This document shows positions 14,172-19,997 of a stretch of DNA of 22,232 nt, piece by piece. The position numbers were made by a program, and so were the translations under genes. The number at the start of each line of letters is the position of its first letter. The first letter of the stretch is position 1. The notes below the pieces were generated by a model. The model did not search any database. It saw only the letters and a program-made list of their open reading frames with translations, and had not been told where the DNA came from. Source of the stretch: CAYRGG01 sp964423745 (GTDB lineage: Bacteria > Pseudomonadota > Gammaproteobacteria > Competibacterales > Competibacteraceae); contig CAYRGG010000059.1 of assembly GCA_964423745.1 (NCBI GenBank), positions 1 to 22,232 on the forward strand. The letters run 5' to 3'.

Positions 14172-15212
14172 ATGAGCAAAGTTAAAGTGGCTGTTAATGG
14201 TTACGGCGTCATCGGTAAGCGGGTAGCCGATGCTGTCAGACGGCAAGACGATATGGAGCTTGTCGGCGTTGCCGATGTGGTGACCGACTATCGGATTAAA
14301 ACCGCCAACGCGCTCGGCATCGATGTATATGCGTCGCTGCCGGACAAAGCCGCTGCCATGGGCGACGCCGGTGTCAAGGTGGTGGGGACGCTGGATGAGT
14401 TGCTGACCCAGATCAACGTGATGGTGGACTGCACACCCAAGAAAATCGGCGCCGACAACAAAGCCCGCTATGAAGAGGCTAACGTCAAGTCGATCTTCCA
14501 AGGGGGCGAGACCCACGAACTGACAGGTCACTCCTTCGTCGCCAACGCCAACTACGACACCGCTTTGGGCCGCAACAGCACGCGGGTGGTGTCGTGCAAT
14601 ACCACCTCCATCGTGCGTACCCTGGACGCACTGAAACAAGCCGGGCTGCTTAAGCGTGCCCGCGGTACGCTGATCCGCCGCGCCACTGATCCCTGGGAAT
14701 CCCATAAAGACGGCATCATCAATACCGTCATTCCCGAAAGCTCAATTCCCAGCCATCAAGGTCCCGATGCCCAAGCTGTAGACCCGGAGCTGGATGTGGT
14801 TACCATCGCCGTTAAGGGGTCCCACAATTCCAGTCATCTGCATACCTGGTGGGTTGAACTCAACCGCCAAGCTAGCAAAGAAGAGGTATTGGATGCTTTT
14901 CGCGCCATGCCGCGCATCGCTTTCGTGCGCATGGGCGACGGCATCGCGGCGCTCAACAGCACAGTAGAGCTTATGTCAGACCTTGGCCGACCCCGAGGCG
15001 ACCTGTGGGAGGTAGCCCTGTGGGAAGACGTTTTGACAGTCAATGGTAATGAAGCCTTTTATACTTATCAGGTATTCAACCAAGCGATTGTCATTCCCGA
15101 AACCATCGATGCCATCCGGGCGCTCACTGAAATCGAGCAGGATGGCCGTCGTTCCATCGAAAAGACTGACCAGACGTTGGGGGTTGTTAGGGAGTTTTTC
15201 CCGCAACAATAG
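14172..15212 (+). CDS. Type II (archaeal-type) glyceraldehyde-3-phosphate dehydrogenase
   Basis: The enzyme oxidises glyceraldehyde 3-phosphate to 1,3-bisphosphoglycerate with NAD(P)+. The 346-residue protein starts at the ATG at 14172 with AGGAG six bases before (a second ATG lies at 14169). A Rossmann motif GYGVIG is at about residues 8-13, the catalytic Cys is in 'VVSCNTTSIVRTLDAL' (about 142), and the C-terminal part has 'HTWWVELNRQASKEEVLDAF' and 'RPRGDLWEVALWEDVL', all of the archaeal class II family and unlike bacterial GapA. It lies directly behind the copper ATPase, with no ArsJ or arsenic gene near. A role as a copper-tolerant replacement for the main GAPDH is an inference. Confidence 0.88.
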   Translation: MSKVKVAVNGYGVIGKRVADAVRRQDDMELVGVADVVTDYRIKTANALGIDVYASLPDKAAAMGDAGVKVVGTLDELLTQINVMVDCTPKKIGADNKARYEEANVKSIFQGGETHELTGHSFVANANYDTALGRNSTRVVSCNTTSIVRTLDALKQAGLLKRARGTLIRRATDPWESHKDGIINTVIPESSIPSHQGPDAQAVDPELDVVTIAVKGSHNSSHLHTWWVELNRQASKEEVLDAFRAMPRIAFVRMGDGIAALNSTVELMSDLGRPRGDLWEVALWEDVLTVNGNEAFYTYQVFNQAIVIPETIDAIRALTEIEQDGRRSIEKTDQTLGVVREFFPQQ

Positions 15213-15236
15213 TTGAGTACACCAGCGGCAGAGAGG

Positions 15237-15269
15237 GTTGCTCCGACGCTTTTGGATCGTCGGGGCAAC
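15237..15269 (+). other. Intergenic hairpin after the GAPDH gene
   Basis: GTTGCTCCGACG and CGTCGGGGCAAC pair over 12 bases with one wobble, around a 9-base loop. There is no T-tract, so it may be an mRNA-stabilising hairpin or a weak terminator before the next gene. Confidence 0.4.
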
Positions 15270-15317
15270 TCAGCGGACTTGACAGCAACCATCACCTTTG
15301 CCAAAGCCGACCGTTAG

Positions 15318-15854
15318 GTGATGGACCATGAAGTCAAAAGCGATAAAGCCACAACGGGCGCTAGCGATACAAAAACCTTAACGGCACACAACATGATTAG
15401 ACAAGATTTAAAAAGTACTCACAGATGGCTAGATTTCCCTGAGGTCAACGTAGCGATTTTCGCTTTTTTACTGAACTTCGTGTGGGAAATGTGGCAAGTG
15501 CCTTTCTTTGCACGTATCCAAACGTTACCTCACTGGGAGGGAGTGAAAATCTGCTCACAGGCTACTTTCGGCGACGTGATCATTGCGTTGATCGCGTTTT
15601 GGTCAATCGCCGTAATAGTACGCTCTCGGAGCTGGATAAAACAGCCTAACGGTTGGGAAATAGCAGGTTTTATCGTTGTTGGCGTATTGATTACGATAGG
15701 ATTAGAAGCACTTGCCACCGACGTGCTTGGACGATGGCAGTACGGGGATAGTATGCCGACCCTTCCTGTCCTGGGAACTGGTCTGCTGCCTCTATTGCAA
15801 TGGCTACTTTTGCCGCCTTTGGTACTTTGGTTTGTGCGCCGCCAGTTGACATAA
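15318..15854 (+). CDS. Hypothetical membrane protein, 178 aa
   Basis: I do not recognise a named family. After a hydrophilic N-terminus there are four hydrophobic segments (about residues 45-63, 90-104, 120-138 and 150-173). Conserved-looking features are 'FAFLLNFVWEMWQVPFF', 'FGDVIIALIAFW' and 'WQYGDSMPTLPVLGTGLLPLLQW'. The start is uncertain: GTG at 15318, ATG at 15321 or ATG at 15393 are possible. The last 32 coding bases recur inside a chimeric ORF at 18746, where they continue as the C-terminus of a diverged second copy, so a paralog exists or existed. Its place behind the copper ATPase and GAPDH suggests a metal-related role. Confidence 0.7.
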   Translation: MMDHEVKSDKATTGASDTKTLTAHNMIRQDLKSTHRWLDFPEVNVAIFAFLLNFVWEMWQVPFFARIQTLPHWEGVKICSQATFGDVIIALIAFWSIAVIVRSRSWIKQPNGWEIAGFIVVGVLITIGLEALATDVLGRWQYGDSMPTLPVLGTGLLPLLQWLLLPPLVLWFVRRQLT

Positions 15855-15857
15855 ACC

Positions 15858-16049
15858 TTAAATCACATTAACCCCAGAAGCTTTCATTTTAGGACTTACG
15901 CAAATAATAATCACATGAAGCCAAACACAATCTTTATCAACTAATTCACTATTACACTTTTTGCATTCAAGATAAGTCTTTCTGTCATGGCTAATGAATA
16001 ATCTATGAAACCAGCAATAATTTTCGTTACAGTGAGGGCATTGACTCAT
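15858..16049 (-). CDS. Small zinc-ribbon-like protein
   Basis: The 63-residue reading from the ATG at 16049 has two Cys pairs, 'QCPHCNENYCW' and 'ECKKCNSEL', spaced like a zinc ribbon. It continues with a short hydrophobic stretch 'VWLHVIIICVSP'. There is no strong ribosome site, and it lies antisense to the direction of the neighbours. It may be a truncated relic. The coding call rests mainly on the regular CxxC pairs. Confidence 0.4.
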   Translation of the reverse strand: MSQCPHCNENYCWFHRLFISHDRKTYLECKKCNSELVDKDCVWLHVIIICVSPKMKASGVNVI

Positions 16050-16074
16050 CTTATTCAACAGCCGCCTATCCCGA

Positions 16075-16091
16075 TTAAACAATTCGTTAAA
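16075..16091. promoter_or_regulatory. Inverted repeat TTAAACA-ATT-CGTTAAA (enhancer-like site)
   Basis: The 17-bp imperfect palindrome is of the same type as those at 10064, 19310 and 19334. Its centre is about 94 bases upstream of the GG of the sigma-54-type element at 16175. Further GTTTAAT half-sites lie at about 16105 and 16154. Confidence 0.55.
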
Positions 16092-16174
16092 TCATTAATT
16101 TTTTGTTTAATAGTGAATGTTAGTTTTAACCTTTTTAAAAAATTTAACTCACTGTTTAATAGATATTTTTTGTT

Positions 16175-16190
16175 TGGCACGGCTTGTGCA
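16175..16190 (+). promoter_or_regulatory. Sigma-54-type promoter before the first repeat protein
   Basis: TGGCAC-GGCTT-GTGCA matches the consensus TGGCAC-N5-TTGCW at every position but one, with the GG and GC pairs 12 bases apart. Transcription would start near 16201, giving a leader of about 100 bases before the ATG at 16305. Confidence 0.7.
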
Positions 16191-16304
16191 TTTTAATTAT
16201 TAAAGAGTCATTGAATACTGCAAAACTACGATTTCTGGTAAATGACTTCTGGTACATAAAAAACTTTTTCTGGTTAACTATTAAATAGTCTTATCGAGGT
16301 AATT

Positions 16305-16592
16305 ATGAAAACTATGCTTTTAATCTTCGGTTTTTCATCGACACTGCTTTTAAATGTCTCTTTGGCAGGGGAACCCTTTAACGACAAAAGTATTGATTGG
16401 ATTGATGCTGCACCGACCGGTTCTTATGAATTAAATACCACTGAAGACTTATCTATCAACAAAGGTTTCAATGACCGTGGCATCTATTGGATAGATGCTT
16501 CACCCGTTGATTCTTCCGCGTTGAATGAGGAAGTAGACCCCGCCATTTCAGGTTTTAACAGCAAAAATCGCTTTGAAGATCTGCGCTCTTGA
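16305..16592 (+). CDS. Small exported repeat protein (FNDRG-type), copy 1
   Basis: The 95-residue protein has a signal peptide ('MLLIFGFSSTLLLNVSLAG') and then two copies of a 16-residue motif: FNDKSIDWIDAAPTGS (about 25-40) and FNDRGIYWIDASPVDS (about 53-68). A short terminal element FNSKNRFEDLRS follows. I know no characterised family with this repeat. A paralog lies at 19553. GAGGT precedes the start. It sits behind a sigma-54-type promoter with an enhancer-like palindrome and before a Met-rich copper-binding candidate, so a role in the periplasmic metal response is likely but unproven. Confidence 0.75.
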   Translation: MKTMLLIFGFSSTLLLNVSLAGEPFNDKSIDWIDAAPTGSYELNTTEDLSINKGFNDRGIYWIDASPVDSSALNEEVDPAISGFNSKNRFEDLRS

Positions 16593-16601
16593 TCGGTTTT
16601 T

Positions 16602-16629
16602 CCCGCCAAGTCCTAAAGGATTTGGCGGG
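16602..16629 (+). terminator. Hairpin after repeat protein 1
   Basis: CCCGCCAAGTCC and GGATTTGGCGGG pair over 12 bases (one G-T wobble) around TAAA, with a weak T-tract (TAATTT) after and TTTTT before. It lies 10 bases after the stop codon at 16592, and so separates the small repeat-protein transcript from the Met-rich gene. Confidence 0.6.
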
Positions 16630-16784
16630 TAATTTATAGCCCAAACACCACTCTCAAACTTAGATAGTTTTTTATCTATCTCATTGATTTGCAATGCAAA
16701 ATACAGTCGAGTTAGCTTACTCGATTTAATCAAAATCAAATTGAGATCGTGTCACCCAGTCCACGCTAACACAGGAGAACTGTT

Positions 16785-17219
16785 ATGAAAACAAGACTTT
16801 TAGCCACGATGATCCTACTTATCCTGCCCACAACGGCGTTATACGCTGTTGATGCACATCATCCTGATAAACAAGGACAAGGTCAGTCGATGTCGAGTCA
16901 GCAAAGTGGTGACATGACAATGGAAAAAATGCAAGCGCATATGCAGAAGATGAGGGAGCAAATGGACAAAATCCGTGCAACTGAGGATCCTGACAAACGT
17001 GCTGAGCTTTTTGACGAGCACATGAAAAGCATGCATGAAGGCATGAAAATGATGCGCGGTATGGGCGGCAGCATGATGATGGGAAGCAAGCAACAAGGAG
17101 CGCCTATGAACAATAACATGGCTATGCGCATGAACAGGATGGAGCAGCACATGGATATGATGCAAATGATGATGGACCAAATGGTCCAGAGTCAGGACGC
17201 AATGAAAGAAACCCCTTAG
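16785..17219 (+). CDS. Met/His-rich exported protein, probable copper-binding
   Basis: The 144-residue protein has a signal peptide (to about residue 22, 'LPTTALYA') and a mature part with about 30 Met. These occur in runs such as 'MTMEKMQAHMQKMREQM', 'MKMMRGMGGSMMMG' and 'MDMMQMMMDQM', with a few His. Met-rich periplasmic proteins bind Cu+ through thioethers. The central region ('AHMQKMREQMDKIRATEDPDKRAELFDEHMKSMHEGM') is probably a helical pair, like those in small copper-island proteins. GGAG precedes the start. The 86-base gap that follows and the next genes on the same strand suggest an operon with the DUF2933 gene. Confidence 0.75.
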   Translation: MKTRLLATMILLILPTTALYAVDAHHPDKQGQGQSMSSQQSGDMTMEKMQAHMQKMREQMDKIRATEDPDKRAELFDEHMKSMHEGMKMMRGMGGSMMMGSKQQGAPMNNNMAMRMNRMEQHMDMMQMMMDQMVQSQDAMKETP

Positions 17220-17307
17220 AAGACTCAATCATGTTAAATGCTCCGTTCTTGAATTTCTGACGGTATGAATAGCAATCAAAAATGAGTTAAAAGAGGAGTC
17301 AAAAGAG

Positions 17308-17559
17308 ATGCAGCTTGATCATGAACATCACCACAAACCAAATAACAAGGTGGTTTGGTGGAAGACACCATTTGGAATAACTGTCATTTTCTTTTTTGCG
17401 GTTGCTGGGTATTTCCTGATCAAAGAGCACACGGCACATATCGGTAATAACTGGATCTGGCTGATTCTACTGCTATGCCCATTAATGCATATCTTTATGC
17501 ATGGCAGCCATGGAGGTCATGATAGTCATGGTCATTCTGACCATAAGGAGGAAAAGTAG
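17308..17559 (+). CDS. DUF2933 family small membrane protein
   Basis: The 83-residue protein has a His-rich N-terminus ('DHEHHHKPNN'), two hydrophobic segments ('FGITVIFFFAVAGYFLI' and 'NWIWLILLLCPLMHIFMH') and a His-rich tail ('HGSHGGHDSHGHSDHKEE'). This is the DUF2933 pattern seen in heavy-metal islands. The His runs suggest metal binding. GAGGAG precedes the start. Only three bases separate its stop from the methyltransferase start, so the pair is co-translated. Confidence 0.8.
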   Translation: MQLDHEHHHKPNNKVVWWKTPFGITVIFFFAVAGYFLIKEHTAHIGNNWIWLILLLCPLMHIFMHGSHGGHDSHGHSDHKEEK

Positions 17560-17562
17560 ACG

Positions 17563-18225
17563 ATGGAGCATGGAGTAGATAGCGCATACGGGCTGTGGTC
17601 GCTGGTCATTTTAAACTCAGCGATTTTTATCATTTTCGCCTTTAGTTTCTTTAAACCACAAACCAAACGCGACTGGCGCAGTTTCGGCGCGTTTTCGGCT
17701 TTTATCGTAGCGTTGTTTGTCGAAATGTATGGTTTTCCACTGACCATTTATCTTCTGTCCGGCTGGCTAGGTAGCCGCTATCCCAACGTAGATTTTCTCA
17801 GCCACGAAAATGGGCATTTGTGGCACACCATCCTTGGTTTGAAAGGTGACCCCCATTTCGATGTGATGCATATGGCGAGCCTTGTATTCATTATTGCCGG
17901 CTTCTGGATTTTATCCGCGGCATGGAATGTGCTCTATGAGGCACAGAGGGCCGGAAAGCTTGCGGTTACGGGACCTTATGCAAAGATTAGGCACCCGCAG
18001 TACATTGGTTTTATTTCTATTATGTTCGGGTTTTTGCTGCAATGGCCAACCATTCCAACGTTGGTGCTGTTTCCAATCCTCTCTTACATGTATGTCCGGC
18101 TAGCGAAAAAAGAGGAGCGGGATTCTAGGGAGCGCTTCGGTAAGGCATGGGACGATTATACTGCCGCAATTCCAGCTTTTGTTCCCAAACTTTCATCATT
18201 TGAATCCAGTCATAAAGGCGCATAA
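17563..18225 (+). CDS. Isoprenylcysteine carboxyl methyltransferase (ICMT)-like membrane protein
   Basis: The 220-residue protein has about five hydrophobic segments and the C-terminal PEMT/ICMT signature: 'GPYAKIRHPQYIGFISIMFGFLLQWPT' followed by 'RLAKKEERDSRERFGKAWDDYTAAIPAFVP'. In this fold the region binds S-adenosylmethionine. Bacterial members near metal-resistance genes have no known substrate. It starts three bases after the DUF2933 gene, whose end overlaps the ribosome site AAGGAGG. It is followed by the chimeric copA fragment. Confidence 0.85.
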   Translation: MEHGVDSAYGLWSLVILNSAIFIIFAFSFFKPQTKRDWRSFGAFSAFIVALFVEMYGFPLTIYLLSGWLGSRYPNVDFLSHENGHLWHTILGLKGDPHFDVMHMASLVFIIAGFWILSAAWNVLYEAQRAGKLAVTGPYAKIRHPQYIGFISIMFGFLLQWPTIPTLVLFPILSYMYVRLAKKEERDSRERFGKAWDDYTAAIPAFVPKLSSFESSHKGA

Positions 18226-18263
18226 CCGTGACACACAAAATCGAACATACAAAAAACGATTGA

Positions 18264-18332
18264 GGAGGTGTCATGAAAACCAATAACCCTATAAACAAAC
18301 GTCTTACTCCCCCTGCTTTACCCCGCCGCCGC
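18264..18332 (+). repeat. Diverged duplicate of the copA 5' end
   Basis: From GGAGGTGTCATG to CCCCGCCGCCG, the start of the chimeric ORF matches the copA start at 19989-20057 with about five substitutions, including changed third positions. It is therefore a paralogous copy and not the same sequence. Confidence 0.7.
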
Positions 18333-18845
18333 TTCCAAAAACGCACCATTTTTGATCTGTTTGACAACATGGAAGAAAAGGGCGCGATACCTGCTTTAAA
18401 AGACTGGTTAGCCTGGGACAAGATGCGTATGAGTCCGGTGGACCTGCTGGATGTGACCGGCGCAACCTATACCTATTTGCTGAACGGAAACTCGCCGGAC
18501 ATGAACTGGACGGGTCTCTTTAGTCCTGGCGAGACGGTACGTTTACGTGTTATCAACGCCTCAGCCATGAGCATCATGGATGTGCGCATTCCAGGACTAG
18601 ATATGGAGGTGGTGATGGCCGATGGCAAGGCCGTCCATCCGGTGCCGGTGCACGAGTTCCGTATCGGCGTGGCGGAAACTTATGACGTGCTGGTGCGCCC
18701 CCGGGAGGACAAACCCTTCACCATCTTCGCCGAGGCCCTGAACCGTTGCCGCCTTTGGTACTTTGGTTTGTGCGCCGACAATTGGCTTAGACAGCCAATA
18801 GTCACATACCTTAAACCACAGGACATACAAATATTAAAACATTAG
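18273..18845 (+). pseudogene. Chimeric copA fragment (copA' 5' end + copA middle + tail)
   Basis: The 190-residue reading is a mosaic. Residues 1-20 match the diverged CopA N-terminus (up to PRRRF). Residues 21-158 are an internal CopA section ('KRTIFDLFDNMEEKGA...TIFAEALNR'), which includes the Tat-oxidase middle domain but none of the four copper-binding motifs. The rest is out-of-frame text over the C-terminus of a membrane-protein paralog. It lacks the HWHG and HCH copper sites, so it cannot be an active oxidase. It is either a real deletion relic of a second copA or an assembly join; the 55-bp flanks at the N gap (see findings) favour an assembly-graph origin for the middle part. Confidence 0.75.
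18746..18790 (+). pseudogene. C-terminal relic of a second copy of the 178-aa membrane protein
   Basis: In a frame other than that of the chimeric ORF, the text reads LPPLVLWFVRRQLA and then TAG. The gene at 15318 ends LPPLVLWFVRRQLT. The first 32 bases are identical to 15810-15841, and the following bases differ, as in a paralog. Confidence 0.65.
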
Positions 18846-18874
18846 AGGATACTAGGTTGTCATTAATCCCTAAA

Positions 18875-19219
18875 TTACTTCTCCTTGAGTCGCCGCCGTC
18901 GCTCTTCAAACTCCTTTTCGTCTATTTCACCCCGTGCAAAACGTTCCATGAGAATATCCATGGCTGTTTTTGGATTGGACTCCGAGTGAGTTTGAGAAGA
19001 TTCAGAATGCCTGCCCTGAAGTCGAGGTATAGCAGCCATTATAAGATAGACAACACCAACGATGAGCAAACCCATTAGCAGGAGTCCGATCAACATACCA
19101 AACCAACCACCTCCCCACATCATTCCTGGACCGTGGAAATAGCCTGATTGCGGTTGAGCTACTAAGGTCTTTGATAGCGATACGAACAATAGAAAAACGA
19201 GTAGGAGGGTTTTATGCAT
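18875..19219 (-). CDS. SHOCT domain membrane protein
   Basis: The 114-residue protein has a signal peptide ('LLLVFLLFVSLSKTLVAQ'), a Gly-rich segment 'FHGPGMMWGGGWFG', one hydrophobic helix ('MLIGLLLMGLLIVGVVYLIM') and a C-terminal SHOCT motif 'AMDILMERFARGEIDEKEFEERRRRL' (about residues 86-111). SHOCT is a short oligomerisation helix pair common in proteins next to metal-resistance genes. GAGGTG precedes the ATG. It lies on the minus strand between the chimeric fragment and the second repeat protein, divergent from the latter. Confidence 0.85.
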   Translation of the reverse strand: MHKTLLLVFLLFVSLSKTLVAQPQSGYFHGPGMMWGGGWFGMLIGLLLMGLLIVGVVYLIMAAIPRLQGRHSESSQTHSESNPKTAMDILMERFARGEIDEKEFEERRRRLKEK

Positions 19220-19309
19220 TATCGCACCTCATTGAAAAATGGTTTTTAACATCTCTTATCGAAAGTAAGTCAAGTAACTAATAATTGTCTAGCACTTTAA
19301 ATAAAGCCA

Positions 19310-19350
19310 TTAAACGTTTTGTTAAACGATCATTTAAACGAATCGTTAAA
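19310..19350. promoter_or_regulatory. Two 17-bp inverted repeats, TTAAACG-n3-(T/C)GTTAAA (enhancer-like sites)
   Basis: TTAAACG-TTT-TGTTAAA (19310-19326) and TTAAACG-AAT-CGTTAAA (19334-19350) lie with centres 24 bases apart. The second is about 94 bases upstream of the GG of the sigma-54-type element at 19435, the first about 118. Tandem sites of this kind fit cooperative binding of a sigma-54 activator. Confidence 0.6.
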
Positions 19351-19434
19351 AGATAAAGTCTTTAATTAATATTAATCACTATCACTAAATACCAGAATAA
19401 AAATGATCTGTGGGTTTAATACCTTAGTTTATAT

Positions 19435-19450
19435 TGGCACACCTTATGCT
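19435..19450 (+). promoter_or_regulatory. Sigma-54-type promoter before the second repeat protein
   Basis: TGGCAC-ACCTT-ATGCT has a perfect -24 box, GG and GC 12 bases apart, and the shared CTT-RTGC core of the other two elements. Transcription would start near 19461, leaving a leader of about 92 bases before the ATG at 19553. Confidence 0.7.
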
Positions 19451-19552
19451 AAGGAGCGTATATAAATCGCTAAAAACAATCTTGCAAAGCTAGTTTTTTG
19501 CTAAATCATCAAACTTTTTTTGCCATCATAAAACAACTTCACAGAGATATTA

Positions 19553-19816
19553 ATGAAAAAAATACGTTCATTCTTTACCCGTCTTTCATCCAAATTTTCT
19601 TCAAAAAAAACGCCTGCGACAGTGGAACGATTTAAAAACCGGGGTATTAATTGGGTTAGGGCTGCACCGACAGGTTCTAGCGAATCCAAACCACCAACAG
19701 CGGCATCTCCTGAAAGGTTCAATGATCGTGGGACAAATTGGGCGACCGATGCGCCTACTGGCTCTGATAAGCCACGCAAATCCGTCAATGCGAAGCCTTC
19801 AAGGTTTAATAGTTAA
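19553..19816 (+). CDS. Small repeat protein (FNDRG-type), copy 2
   Basis: The 87-residue basic protein carries two copies of the same 16-residue motif as the gene at 16305: FKNRGINWVRAAPTGS (about 25-40) and FNDRGTNWATDAPTGS (about 56-71), and ends in RFNS. Unlike copy 1 it has no clear signal peptide; its N-terminus is basic and Ser/Lys-rich ('KKIRSFFTRLSSKFSSKK') and may be cytoplasmic or amphipathic. The promoter layout is the same as for copy 1. The 180 bases to copA contain no gene. Its function is unknown. Confidence 0.7.
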   Translation: MKKIRSFFTRLSSKFSSKKTPATVERFKNRGINWVRAAPTGSSESKPPTAASPERFNDRGTNWATDAPTGSDKPRKSVNAKPSRFNS

Positions 19817-19997
19817 AAACACCTTTTCATGCAATCCCTATGGCACAGGGTAAAGAATGTGTAGCGCCGAATGGCTACTTAAATTCCAAAATTTCGTGAT
19901 CTTTTTCTAACTACAAAAAAATTTGCTGCAAATATTCCCTAACGATCTTTGCTCACCAGTCCTCGCCTTGCTGGTTCGTTCACAAAAAGGAGGTGTC

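Noticed and set aside
14088..14705. Minus-strand 205-codon frame opposite the GAPDH start
   Set aside because: It lies antisense to the conserved GAPDH motifs; such long antisense frames are expected in GC-rich codon use.
14172..15212. Arsenate-resistance GAPDH (ArsJ partner)
   Set aside because: No ArsJ, ArsR or other arsenic gene is in the window; all neighbours are copper genes, and the enzyme is class II.
16839..17228. Minus-strand 129-codon His-rich frame
   Set aside because: His runs on this strand are the complement of the Met codons (ATG to CAT) of the Met-rich protein.
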